From positions 5,146,001-5,210,000 of the forward strand of contig JAPYXD010000704.1 of assembly GCA_030998225.1 (NCBI GenBank): 64,000 nt of DNA. The letters are read 5' to 3'. Positions 24,652 to 34,557 of this stretch are shown piece after piece; the stretch's first letter is position 1, and the number at the start of each line of letters is the position of its first letter. The stretch comes from Diplolepis rosae (Eukaryota > Arthropoda > Insecta > Hymenoptera > Diplolepididae). Both the position numbers and the translations under genes were made by a program. The notes under the pieces are model-generated. The model did no database searches. It was not told the origin of the DNA and saw only the letters and a list, made by a program, of their open reading frames with translations.

Positions 24652-24949
24652 TAGGTCGTGTGCGGCATAACTCTCGATAGAATTATCAGATTGAATTGTG
24701 CTTTGGCACACTTTATCGGAGCCGGAAAAGTAAGGACAAGTTCGTTAACCAGCCACATCCAATCAAAATTGAGGGATTGAGCACTACTTTTGTGTTTTTG
24801 AAAATAATTTTTTGAAAAAATAAAAAATTTTAATACTGGTTTTAGATAGTGGTCATAAATCTCTAAAAATTATCCTGATAACATTTTTTGATTAAATCAA
24901 AATTAGAAATGTTACAGCATATTCAAATTCGAAAAAAGTCAATATCAAA

Positions 24950-25466
24950 ATTCCATTTTCCAGTTAAATTATACGAGATACGAAAAAACGTTATGATACA
25001 ATATTATTTTCTACATAAAGACCTACAAATTTGAATTGTAACATTTGTCATAAGATGCATATTTTTTTTTTTTAATTCAAAAATAATCTATTGAAAATTC
25101 AAAATTCAATTTTTTAACAATAATGTGTGAAATACGAAAAAAACGTAAGAATACAAAGTTGTTCGTTTCAAAAAGATCTACAAGTTTTGTCTTACACAGT
25201 TTATGAAAAAACATATATTTTTCGTTTCAATTCCAAAAAATACGATTAAAATTCAATAATTCCATTTTTTAGACAAAATATATGAGATGCATAAAAAAAG
25301 TTTAGATGAAAAATTATTTGCCTAAATGAGGTCTACACATTCTTATTAAGAAATTTCTCGACAGGATGTATATTTTATGTTTTGATTTTTAATATTAAAA
25401 AAATTCGATTTTTTTCACCAAAATATGTGAGATACGAAATAAGCGTTGTTCTGCAAAATCGTTTCC
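24950..25466 (+). repeat. Tandem array of about 155-bp units within copy A
   Basis: Three units and a partial one, starting near 24952, 25108, 25261 and 25409. Each follows the order ATTC(C/A)ATTTT, AT(G)TGAGATACGAAAAAA, CGTTA-type string, AAGATCTACAAATT, then a T-rich stretch and AAAATAC. The units are well diverged. The same array exists in copies B (about 37440-37860) and C (about 59390-59880). Confidence 0.85.
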
Positions 25467-25470
25467 TTAA

Positions 25471-27091
25471 GGTATAGTACGATCACGAAAATTAGACCCC
25501 AGACAAAAATAGATAATTTTGCTTTCAAGAATGTTTAATGCTGCTGAGCCGGTAGCTGCACAGACGGTGAAGTCACAAGTGAGGGCACAGTCAGAGTCGG
25601 TGCCGTATTTCCCCCAATCGAAATCATTGGCGTTTGCAACGATGTCCGTGGCGTAGAAGGATTTAATTCAACCCCTGGACTTGTCCTGGAAGAAAGGGCT
25701 GGTGTACCAGGAATCTCTCTCTGCTGCAATTGCAACGTTAACGCTGAAATCATCTGTTGCATTGCGGCCAACTGCCGCTTCATATCCTCATAGGCGTCAG
25801 GTGATTGATGTTTTATCTGCTGTTCATCACCGTCATCAACAGAGACCAGTTTCCCCCCTTCTTTCCATTCGTCAATCCATGATCCATCAGGATTCTGTTG
25901 TTGCAGCCGCAGAACCAATTCTGCCTTATTCCCTGTAGTAGGAATATTTTTTCCTCGTAGAATACTCTTTAATTCCACAACGGTCAAATCTGCTTCCATA
26001 ATGGGTTTATAATTATGGCGACACTTATTATCTTTCAATCAGACACGGAGTCGTTAGGTTTGTTGTGCTCGTAGAGGGCACTCCATGTTTATCGAAACTA
26101 AGGTATTTCAATTGAGCTGTACTATACCTTCAAATTAATTTTGGGTGTGCGAAAATAACTACTGCGAACGAAATTAAACGGGTTTCTTTCTCCAATTTAA
26201 GCAATAATTCCAATGCGGTCACTTCCAAAGCTTGACACAAAGTCACCAATAATAAAACGATCACCAATCCAAGCACAAAGCACAATGATCATAACTCTGC
26301 CATAGGACAATGATTAGAAGGTCGAATTTGAAAATGACGGTTTAAATATTTCATCTCATGTACAAAGCTTTTAGAGGCGCAAAACCTCAGAATTCAGTTC
26401 TTTCTTCCTCAAATCAGCAACACAAGGTCATAGATTGTAGATTAATTTCATCTGCAATAATTATTGGAACAAAATCCACCGAGTTCTTCTTAAATTACAC
26501 TCAGAAATCAAGTATACCTTCCGAAAACGGTTATTCTCAGTGAAATTTCCGTCCTCAGTAAGTCACACCAGAATAAAAAAAATAGCCAGTGTTCTACCAA
26601 AATAAGGCACAGTGTCCACAATCACACTTCTGATCTGTGAGAGGATGGCTTCAAATAAAATATTTAGATCAACTAAGCTAATTTATTTGTCAGGTCAATT
26701 GCAATCTCAACCGTTCGTTCACACAACCCAGTACAGACTGACTCCTTCTTACCTTGTCTCCAAAATCGTCGACATCCACACGCACACACTCAACAAGTCC
26801 AGACACACACCATCATTATGGTCTCGCACCATACCTATATAAGTAGGCACGTAATTGACGAAGGTGGATACATGGCTATAGTCTTACATTAATAAATTGT
26901 ATTTTTGCCCAAACTTATTTTCTTATCGCTTCGAGTCAAATTTTTGAAAATGATGCGATTCTAATAAATTATGGTTCAGTTTTTTAGAAAAAAGATTCTC
27001 TACAACTTGACCGTTTCCTATTTTTGAATTTTTTCTTGAAAGCAAAATTATCTATTTTAGCCTGAGGTCTAATTTTCGTGATCGTACTACC
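25471..27091 (-). mobile_element. TTAA-flanked 1.6-kb inverted-repeat element carrying a SAP-domain gene
   Basis: TTAA at 25467-25470 and 27092-27095 bracket a 1,621-bp element. Its terminal inverted repeats are about 62 bp, GGTA(TA)GTACGATCACG... to ...TTTTGCTTTCAAGAA, with only about five mismatches. The insertion splits a tandem unit of copy A. TTAA is the target of piggyBac and Kolobok transposases, but the GGTA start is not the CCC typical of piggyBac, so the superfamily is open. One gene on the minus strand (25535-26038) stops right at the inner edge of the left repeat. About 1 kb of non-coding DNA lies upstream of it, with a TATATAG box near 26835. Because the upstream DNA also has a TTGGTGACTTTG string, capture of a retrotransposon gag region is possible. 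Confidence 0.85.
25535..26038 (-). CDS. SAP-domain protein encoded by the TTAA element
   Basis: 167 codons, intact. Residues about 17-47 (LTVVELKSILRGKNIPTTG, then KAELVLRLQ) form a SAP motif, a two-helix DNA-binding module found in chromatin proteins and in some transposon proteins. A Met at residue 14 in good start context (ATTATGG) could be the true start, placing the SAP domain at the very N-terminus. Residues about 80-110 are Met/Gln/Leu-rich and could form a coiled coil (MKRQLAAMQQMISALTLQLQ). The C-terminal 55 residues are rich in Pro, Ser and Thr. There is no nuclease or transposase signature. It may help a transposase bind DNA, or be a captured Gag-like protein. Codon integrity suggests a young insertion. 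The SAP call is firm, the role is not. Confidence 0.75.
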   Translation of the reverse strand: MKDNKCRHNYKPIMEADLTVVELKSILRGKNIPTTGNKAELVLRLQQQNPDGSWIDEWKEGGKLVSVDDGDEQQIKHQSPDAYEDMKRQLAAMQQMISALTLQLQQREIPGTPALSSRTSPGVELNPSTPRTSLQTPMISIGGNTAPTLTVPSLVTSPSVQLPAQQH

Positions 27092-27532
27092 TTAAATAAA
27101 GTTTACGATTATTTTTTCTTTTTGAGAGATTTGGAAGAAAATAAATTATTTTAATCATTTAATTTATTAAAAAGTTACTGAAATGTATACAGAAAATCGA
27201 GCGCGAAGCGCGAGTGTCATGATGAGAATGTGTTCCTTAAGGCCGATAGAGCCTTAAGTAAATTGAATTTCCTGTTTCACTTAAACTGAAAAAGAAATTT
27301 AGTGAATTTGAGAAAATGAGTAATTCACATCATCTTTAATATTATAAAATTGGTTTGAGCTTCAGTATTAAATTCTAACAGACATTTCTGTAGATTTTAC
27401 AAGTTCATCTGTTGAGTTTACAAACAATCTGTGAATCCAACAGAAAAATCTGTAAATATTACAAAAAAAAATCTGCTGACCCTATTCCAGCAGATGACAT
27501 CTGTTGATTCAACAGTTTTTTTTCTCCGTGAG

Positions 27533-28905
27533 GAATTTCATTATCGTTGAAGTAGTTCACTATTAAATTAGATAGATGTTCTGTAACAGCGATTCCTACT
27601 TCTTTGGTACATAAAAATTCGTCCTACACCGTATTTTCAACAAAAATTCTGGCCACTATAGCTAAAGATTTTATAGAACTTTCGTCTGTTGATTCGTCAA
27701 TAATAATAGAAAATTTATTCTCTCCCAACCTATCGACTAAACATTCGAAACTGTTTCGACCAGATACGTTATGAATAATCGACCTACATTTCAATCTACC
27801 GCAACTCATTTTCTTAATCACTTCTTCATCTAAATGCATACTTTGGAATAGTTTTGTCAAATCACCTGCTATGTTGAAAGATAAGTTGTTTTCTGCAATG
27901 AAATTCGCTATTTTGATCTCATTTCGTTTGCATTTTTGTTTAAGATTAATCTTCTGCGAAAAACCCGAATCAAACAAAACAATTTGCTTTTGACCGTAAC
28001 CCGCAGCGTTATCAGTATGCTTTTTTTGTTTTTCAATGTCACTCAACTTCAGTCTTACCACCTTTATAACTACATTTGTAATAGTTGCAATAGAAGAATT
28101 CTATGCCTTGAGGACTCCTAGAGATCCAGTTACGAAACTGTGCACAGAGAAAAGTGGATGTTTAGAATTAACATCTAGATGTTTAACTATGGGACAGCCA
28201 TCTTATATATTTAGTTGTAATATCTAGATATTCAGCTGTAATGTCTAAGATGTTAAAATATGCAGAGATTAATATCTTAGATATTACAGTTGAACATCTA
28301 GATAATACAAGTGAACATATAAAATGGCTATACCATAGTTGAACATCCATTTTTCTCCGTGTGGCATTTCCTCCCATACCGATTGGTACTTCTGGTCGTA
28401 GTGTTTCTTCTTTTTGTTTGATTGGGTTTTCTTCTTATTATCGTTATCGCCTGTGTCTTCTTCTGCCTCTTTTTCGAGTTCAGATGCATTTTTATTGTCG
28501 ACTTCGTTGTTTTTATATCTCCCATCTATATTGAATCTGAGAGATTTTCCGTCTCTGTATCGGGATTCAGCATTTTGAGTTTTAAATAGTAAGCTGTAAA
28601 AATATGATATTAATATTGTTTTAAGACATATATATCTTTTAAAATTTAATATATGATTAATTTTATTACACTTTTTATAAGTTCTTACCGTAAAATACTT
28701 ACACTTGCAGACTTTAGAAGAGGTACCGGCACTAAAACTAAACCAGGAATTTAAAAAATAAATAATGGCGACGTCAACGAGTATTAACATTGATTTCACG
28801 ATTTTATACAAATCTTTCAAATTAAACTGCCGCAAAACGCAAAACGTCAAATCATTAGACATTTCAGCCAATGATATTTTCCTAGTAATCCACAGAATCA
28901 CTGGA
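27533..28905 (-). pseudogene. hAT transposase, N-terminal third
   Basis: Minus-strand frame 28061-27624 encodes DLTKLFQSMHLDEEVIKKM, KCRSIIHNVSGRNSFECLVD and the first catalytic region FSIIIDESTDESS. An in-frame stop (about 27621-27623) precedes the block DEFLCTKEVGIAV. Upstream, in another frame, is a BED-like zinc-finger remnant (IEFFYCNYYKCSYKGGK, about 28105-28055). Beyond the inserted MITE comes a Lys/Asn-rich segment ending HYDQKYQSVWEEMP (about 28420-28370). A candidate 95-bp intron (GTAAG at 28688, TTTTTACAG ending at 28594) separates a still earlier segment. It joins in order with 24439-23271 across the insertion at 24440-27530. Confidence 0.85.
28143..28361. mobile_element. 219-bp MITE with CAC(A/G)GAGAAAA ends, TG target duplication
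   Basis: Left end CACAGAGAAAAGTGGATGTT and right end complementary to CACGGAGAAAAATGGATGTT, flanked by TG at 28141-28142 and 28362-28363. The interior is palindrome-rich with repeated AACATCTAGAT strings. It interrupts the hAT transposase between its Lys-rich segment and the BED-like finger. It belongs to the same family as 24440-27530. Confidence 0.9.
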
Positions 28906-28942
28906 ATTGGCTGAAATGTCTAGTGATTTGACGTTTTGCGTT
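28836..28942. repeat. Inverted repeat near the 5' end of the hAT gene
   Basis: AACGCAAAACGTCAAATCA...GACATTTCAGCCAAT (28836-28872) pairs with 28905-28942, about 36 bp with one or two mismatches and about 32 nt between. Function unknown. Confidence 0.8.
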
Positions 28943-30129
28943 TCACGCCCATTTATCTGACACACACATTTTAAAGACGAACCGACCAATAAACTTCAAC
29001 TTGAATATCTCTATGGATGAATGATTAGTTATTGTTGTTTTCCTCGGCTAATTTTGGTTCAAAAAAATTTCAGAAACAGGAACATTAAAAAACATCTTCA
29101 GATTTCGATCTTTCTTCAAATTCTTCAGAAATCGCAGATTTGTAAAAATTTCTTCAGATCTGAAAAAAACTCCGTAGGCCTGGTAACACTTGTTTACGTT
29201 AAATTATATTCGCCCCAATCAAAATTTAAAAAAAAAACTATTTTCATAACGCACTGAAAATCATACTCACAATTAAAATACTTTCACATACATTTCAGTG
29301 ACCAAGAATTTTCAAAACTCGTTAAATCGAAACACAAAATTTTGTAAAGTCACTCAATACACTTTTTTCTGCTCAATAATAATACGGAATAACAAATTTT
29401 TAGTTATTAATCAAACCTTATATTACACTGAAATAAATAAATATTGAACTAAGTTGAATCAGTTTTTTGTGATCTCAAAAGCTGTTTCGTAATGAAATAG
29501 GCTGATATGAACAGAACTGTGAATGTATTGAAAGTTAATTTTTTTCCATTTTGTTCCCAAAATGTGTTTTTTTCAAACGTGCGTAATAATAATACGACTG
29601 AGCGTATCCAAAAATTGAATGGGTCATTGGCGCACACGACACGCGTGCTTAAAACTGCTGAAAACATCAGAACAAAATGTTTATCCCATTATGTAATTTA
29701 CATATTTTGATAGCTGAAGAATCTAGCTTCACAGTAAGCAAGATACATTTTTTTGAAATGTCCTTTTTCCAAAAAAAATGCAAAAACCATATTGAAACTG
29801 AAAAATTTATATGAAACAAATATTTTTTTTCAAAATAGTTAGAGCCATTGAAAAGAACGGAAAAGGAGCTACAAAAAACAATATACACAAGACATGATTA
29901 AAAAAATAAAATGCAAGTTACAATTTTTTCAAAAAAGGTGGTTAAGTGAAAAGTATAAACTTACCACCCCTGTAATCATTTTCAGCATTATGAGTTCGTA
30001 ACTAGTATAACATTTTTTAAAAATTTCAAAAAATGTTGAACAAAGAAATTTCTTCGGTGGTACACATGGCAAATTCAGCCCCTGATATAACTTCAAAAGA
30101 CAAGGGTGAATACAATGTCGTTCGAAAAG

Positions 30130-30475
30130 CATCAATTGAGGCATTGCCTCCTTTTCGCTCCCAACTTTATAAAAATGCAGGTAAAGCGAAGGGAATGATT
30201 TTCTCAGCCTTGGGTGAGAATGCTGTTACATATAGCACTTGCAGGAAGTGGTTTTAGAGGTTCCAAACAGGAAATTTCGATCTTGAGAACGAAGAACGGC
30301 CAGGTCAGCCAAGGAAGGTTGAAGACGAAGGGTTAGAGCATTTTCTTAATGGAAAACTATTGACGAACCCAATTAGAATTAGCGGAAACACTTGGAGTGA
30401 TCTAACAAGCCAACTCAAAACGTTTTAATGAGCTAAGACTACTTCAGAAGGCAGGTCGTTGTCTAAAATATGGCA
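30130..30475 (+). pseudogene. Mariner transposase N-terminal fragment
   Basis: Encodes a decayed helix-turn-helix half: ALGENAVTYSTCRKWF, a TAG at 30255-30257, RFQTGNFDLENEERPGQPRK, then after a frameshift QLELAETLGVI and NSKRFNELRLLQKAGR. Neither element ends nor the catalytic domain are present. It is a different mariner lineage from the one at 9025. It sits directly against the right end of the hAT-like complex. Confidence 0.85.
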
Positions 30476-31036
30476 AAAATGTATAGAAAATGAGGGAGAT
30501 TACTTTGAAAATTAGGTAACTTTTCGTTTTTTTTCAAAATAAACATACAAATTTGATAAAAAAGGCCAAGAATTAGGTTGAACACTTAATATGAAATTAC
30601 ATATTGGATTAACGTTATAAGTCGAAATGGTCAATTAATATAACAAGTTTTCATAAGCTACCTATATTGGTGTGGAAAAGTTCAATTGGAAAATTTTAGA
30701 GGCAACAATCTTACTTTGAAATATTCGTAGTTTTTCGATTCATCAATGAGTTATCGATAATATTATTGGATTTACAATAGCATGCCCTGTACACACAAAA
30801 ACGATGAAAAATACGTCTACACATGGGCTAACTATAAAATACTCTATCTACTGTGAAGATGGATTCAATATAGGGCTGAATATAAAACCCCGTAACTACT
30901 TGAAATGAGCATTTATAGTCGAAAATATATGATGAATATAGATGCGTTCCCTGTTTTAGGTTTTATTAAAGAAAAAGCTCTGAACATAATCTGCTTTTAC
31001 TGCATGAGAAGAAAATTTTTTAAGAGCTGCTAAATA
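30476..31036. other. Spacer, nothing recognised
   Basis: AT-rich, no reading frame of note and no repeat structure seen. Confidence 0.5.
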
Positions 31037-31942
31037 TAGGGTGGGCCATCTAACATTTGGAATTTGAATCGGCTATACAAAAAAAATGTACAGATATTTT
31101 TTCAAAAGTATGGTTTCATTAGAAATATTGAACCTTTCCATTTAAGAATGAAACACGTCATTCAAATAACTGCCACGGCTGGCCTTACAGTACCCCATTC
31201 GATCAACCCAACTTTTTAGTACATTTTCGATTGTTTGGGCTTCAATCCCATAAATGACAACTTCGATTTCATGTTTCAAGGCCTCAATTGTCTCTAGATG
31301 GTTAGCGTAACACTTATCCTTAACGGCTCCCTACAAAAAATAGTCCAACTGGGTCAAATCACAGCTCCGAGGCGGCCAATTGACATCAGAATTTCGGCTG
31401 ATTATTCGATTTTTGAAAACGATGCGCAAAAGATCGATTGTTACGTTGGATGTGTGGCAAGTGGCCCCGTTCTCTTGGAATCAAATGTCGTCCATGTCAT
31501 CCTCTTCAATTTTTGGAAATAAAAATTCGTTGAGCACGGCACGGTAACGCTCGCCATTGACCGTATATAACGGCGGCTCCTTGCTCATTTTCGAAGAAAT
31601 ATGGCCCAATGATGCCACCGTACTAAAATCCGCACCAAACAGTCACTCGTTGTGGGTGAATCGGCTTCTTAATGGTGATGTTTAAGTTTTCCCCAAATGC
31701 GACAATTTTGCTTATTGACCTTATTAACCTTTTTCCCAAACAATCGAAAATGTGCTGAAAAATTGGGTTGATCGAATGGGGTACTGTAAGGCCAGCCATG
31801 GCAGTCATTTGAATAATGTTGTGCTTCATTCTTAAATGGAAAGGTTCAATTTTTCTAATAAAACCATACTTTTGAAAAAATATCTGTACATTTTTTTTGT
31901 ATAGCCGATTCAAATTCCAAATATTAGATGGTCCACCCTGTA
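31037..31942 (-). mobile_element. IS630/Tc1-type relic with its 3' end duplicated in inverted orientation
   Basis: The outer ends read TATAGGGTGGGCCATCTAA (left) and the complement of TATACAGGGTGGACCATC (right). The two arms, about 31037-31245 and 31735-31942, are inverted copies of roughly 205 bp that include the C-terminal coding part of the transposase. The usual 5' half of the gene is therefore absent, replaced by an inverted copy of the 3' end. This looks like a fold-back derivative of a Tc1/mariner-superfamily element. Confidence 0.82.
31160..31660 (-). pseudogene. IS630/Tc1-family transposase, C-terminal half
   Basis: Minus-strand blocks in order: KKPIHPQRVTVWCGF (about 31668-31624), EPPLYTVNGERYRAVL, a stop where a Trp is expected, FQENGATCHTS (about 31493-31461), WPPRSCDLTQLDYFL (about 31384-31340) followed by a TAG, and IENVLKSWVDRMGYCKASRG near 31200. 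The family normally has Asp in the QDGATCH block; here it is Asn, so a catalytic residue is lost besides the stops. This is the type of DDE transposase common in insect genomes with TGGxCCATCTAA-like ends. Confidence 0.85.
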
Positions 31943-33467
31943 TAACAGATCTTTCTTCCTCAAAATTATATTGTATTTAATTATAACAAAACTTTATTTC
32001 TTAAAATTGAAAAAAAGTAAAGGGAAAAAACATCTCAGAAATGTATAAATTCCAAATAAAATACATTTAAATAAATAGTTAAGAACCATGAAAAAATTAC
32101 GTAAGGTTTTAAATTAGTGTGAGGGAAGGCGGGGAGGGGGCTAGATAAATCTTACGCTCGTTGAAGAAAATGTTTGAAAAATATATAAAGTTTTTCTATG
32201 TGTCTAGAAAAAACATATCTTGTCTACTTAATATTTCAAGACCCGGTATTCTTATAAGTTTAGAAATTTAGAACTTTTGAATAAATGAAGATATACTATA
32301 GTAGACATAAACTTTATCGCTTTACCGTTAATTCTACAAACATGATCTTACCAATTTAAGGTGCAAAACTTTCTCAAATGTTATTCAGAAAGTAAAAAAA
32401 TAATAATATTATGATTGCTGTTTCGTATTCTTGGTGAATAAGTAAATTTGTATAGTAGAAAAACTCGATTCTGACGATGTACCTAAACGAAATAACTTCC
32501 TACTTGGTGTCCTTTTTTTAAAGAACACTTTTTGCGTTCTTTTAATTTTGAAAACTTTATTTAAATTTCGTTCATAGAAAAAAGAAATGCAAGTCTAAGA
32601 CTTTCACTCTTCTGTTAAGAACGAGAATTAAGTTTGCATCTTGCTAGGAATAACAATTGTTTCAAAAATTTAATACAGAAATTACATGATCATTTGAAAA
32701 AAATGAAACATTTTCTTAATGTGTAATTTAAAATGTTCGATTGAATGTGGTGGACTGAAATTGTAGAAACAAAATAAATTCCAATAAAAAATGGTATTTG
32801 GAAGTCATCTAAATTGCTGATTACGAATAAAAAGTTAAAATCCATTTATTTCATTGGTTAATTGTTATCATTTATTATTCATTATTATATTCATTTAATA
32901 TTCAAATTTTATGCATTTATGCAATGAAGAAGAATATTTTTACTTTGGAAATATTTGCTTTGCAAACACAGTTCTTAATCACTCTTGTGTTTGCAATTTT
33001 GATCGGCCTTATTGGAAGCTTCAATTTTAACTTTAGAATTTTTACTTTCGGCTTGTATTTGGCGTTGCTAAACTCTTTAAAATCAGTAAAAATAACTGGA
33101 TCTGTGAGCGGATCACTTTTCATGTATAATAAACCAATATCTGCAACCTTGTATAATAGGTTTTAAAGTCTACTCTTCTTTGCTTTGAAGGATTTCCATT
33201 ATTAGAACTTCAAAAACTATTTTTGAAAATTTCATTTTTCTTTGCATATTTCAACTTTATTTCCGATTTGAAGCTTGATAATTAGCTAACTTATAAGCTT
33301 TATCTTAAGTTCGTAGCTGAAAGTTGACCTTGTTTCTTATTTATTTTAGTGAAATAAGGAGCTTCACATATAAAGAACAATTTCTTTAATGGAAACTCAG
33401 AAATTTTCTTTACTGTAAACAAATATTTATCTTTAATTCAACAAAAATTTCTATAAATCAAAAAAAC
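31943..33467. other. Spacer between transposons, no gene recognised
   Basis: AT-rich. 32129-32146 is a short G-rich string (GGGAAGGCGGGGAGGGGG). Short overlapping frames near 32917-33166 lie on both strands of the same low-complexity DNA and are not convincing. It would belong to the dpr intron that follows the Ig2 exon, if further 3' exons exist. Confidence 0.5.
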
Positions 33468-33578
33468 TACGAGGATGGATCAAAATTTTCATAGCCTAAT
33501 ATAGAAATAATTTAAATATTTACATAAAATTACTCTTATATTCTTTCATTCTTTAGTTCTGACTGTGTAGAGCTACTA

Positions 33579-34498
33579 CTGTGGGCAAAAACTAAGGTGA
33601 ATTTTGTTATAAAATGATAAATCTTTATTTATTTATCCAAATTAATTTCATCCCGTTCAAAGTAATCCCCTCCCGATATAATGCACTTATGCCAACGTTT
33701 TTTCCAATCGTCGAAACACTTGTTAAATTCGTTTTCCGGAATTGCCTTCAAAGCTTTCTTCGATTCGGCTTGTATCTCTTCAATCGGGTCAAAACGGTGT
33801 CCTCGGAGTGGTCTTTTGAGTTTGGGGGATAGCCAGAAGTCACACGGAGCCAAATCAGTCGAATATGGTGGTTGTGGAACAATATGCGTTGAGTTTTCGG
33901 CGAAATGGTCACGAAGAACGAGTGCAGTGTGAGACGGAGCATTATAGTAATACAAAAACCACAAGCTGTCTGCCCAAAATATCTTTTGAAACGATGGTGC
34001 GTGATCCTCTTGAAATTTCAATAGTGTCAGCAAAGTCTCTAATTGTCAACTGACGATTTTTTTGCACTAATTCTTTGATTTGATCGTTGTGTTGCTCGTC
34101 AGTTGATGTTGATAGTCGTCCGGGGCGTTCCAAGTCATCAACACGTTCTCTGCCTTCTTTGAGGTCTTTGTAACACTTATAAACATTTTTCTGCGACATG
34201 CTCAAATCACCGAAGGCCTTCTGCAACATGTTGAACGTTTCCGCAACTGAAATTTCATTCCGCAAACAAAATTTAATGGCATTTCTTTGCTCAAAAAATT
34301 CAGACAATGTAAAATCGAAAAAATCACTTTTAGTCGTTTAGAAAACACAAGCGTAACTGTGTAACAAATGATGAAATTGACATGAAATTTGACACAGATG
34401 TCAGTAACAGTAGGACCAACATAAAAATAAAAGAAATTGCCCGAATCGGTTAGCCCGCGAAGTTTAAATAAAAAATTCACCTTAGTTTTTGCCCACAG
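33579..34498 (-). mobile_element. Internally deleted mariner nested in another mariner
   Basis: 920 bp with perfect inverted ends CTGTGGGCAAAAACTAAGG... (33579 and 34498), flanked by TA at 33577-33578 and 34499-34500. The transposase reads on the minus strand and has lost its middle. Because it interrupts the host mariner, it is the younger of the two. Confidence 0.95.
33629..34307 (-). pseudogene. Mariner transposase with central deletion
   Basis: The N-terminal part (34307-about 34030) has MSEFFEQRNAIKFCLRNEIS, a helix-turn-helix region and RPGRLSTSTDEQ. It then runs into a frameshift or deletion where about 100 codons, including the first catalytic Asp block, are missing. The C-terminal part (frame to 33629) has YYYNAPSHTALVLRDHF, in which the second catalytic Asp is replaced by Tyr, then PPYSTDLAPCDFW with the third Asp intact, and KRWHKCIISGGDYFE at the end. 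Confidence 0.92.
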
Positions 34499-34557
34499 TA
34501 GTACATCACTCTGTTGTTAATGTTTTAGAAGTTACACCGTTTTAAGTGTTAGTTAGT

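Larger units (their letters stand above)
24506..27345 (+). mobile_element. GATGAGAATGTG-family element, copy A
   Basis: Left end ACATTCTCATCATGGATGAG. Right part ...GCGCGAAGCGCGAG then ATGATGAGAATGTG at about 27197-27231, so the ends ACATTCTCATCAT and ATGATGAGAATGTG are inverted. About 110 bp beyond this point (TTCCTTAAGGC...GAGCCTTAAG) also belongs to the family, because it recurs in the 62.5-63.5 kb copies. The body holds a CTGT microsatellite, GGACAAGTTCGTTAACCAGC, and a tandem array of about 155-bp units. It encodes nothing recognisable. The TTAA element 25471-27091 is nested inside. Related copies: 37112, 58868, 62540, 63289 and partly 40484. Confidence 0.82.
24440..27530. mobile_element. 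CACGG-ended element inserted in the hAT transposase, AG target duplication
   Basis: The terminal inverted repeats are about 65 bp: CACGGAGAAAAA, then CTGTTGAATCAACAGATGTC and on to CAGCAGATTTTTT, at 24440-24505 and inverted at about 27462-27530. AG duplicates flank it at 24438-24439 and 27531-27532. Removing it restores continuity of the hAT coding blocks. The short original element was later invaded at 24506 by a GATGAGAATGTG-family element. No transposase of its own. Confidence 0.92.
20702..30084 (-). mobile_element. hAT-like transposon complex with long inverted repeats
   Basis: About 0.7-kb inverted repeats surround a broken hAT transposase. The right arm is about 29417-30084. The left arm is about 20702-22195, lengthened by an inserted fold-back (about 20890-21650). 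Shared landmarks in the arms include GTGTACCACCGAA, CAGGGGTGGTAAGTTTATAC, the CATGTCTTGTGTA string and ATACATTCACAGTTCTG. The right outer end reads CAGCCCCTG, compatible with a hAT CAGGGG terminus. The left outer end is less clear and no 8-bp target duplication could be confirmed. Other insertions inside are 24440-27530 (itself doubly nested) and 28143-28361. hAT ends are normally short, so these arms are unusual. Confidence 0.72.

Noticed and set aside
24950..25466. Regularly spaced units suggested a CRISPR-like array
   Set aside because: The units are long, diverged and contiguous without constant repeats and unique spacers, and the genome is eukaryotic. It is a minisatellite inside a mobile element.
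28284..28901. 205-codon minus-strand frame as a separate gene
   Set aside because: It combines a hAT 5' region, a probable intron and part of an inserted MITE; only the segment near YDQKYQSVWEEMP is real hAT coding.
31623..31913. 96-codon minus-strand frame as a gene
   Set aside because: Its first two thirds are the antisense of the duplicated transposase 3' end; only KKPIHPQRVTVWCGF is true transposase sequence.
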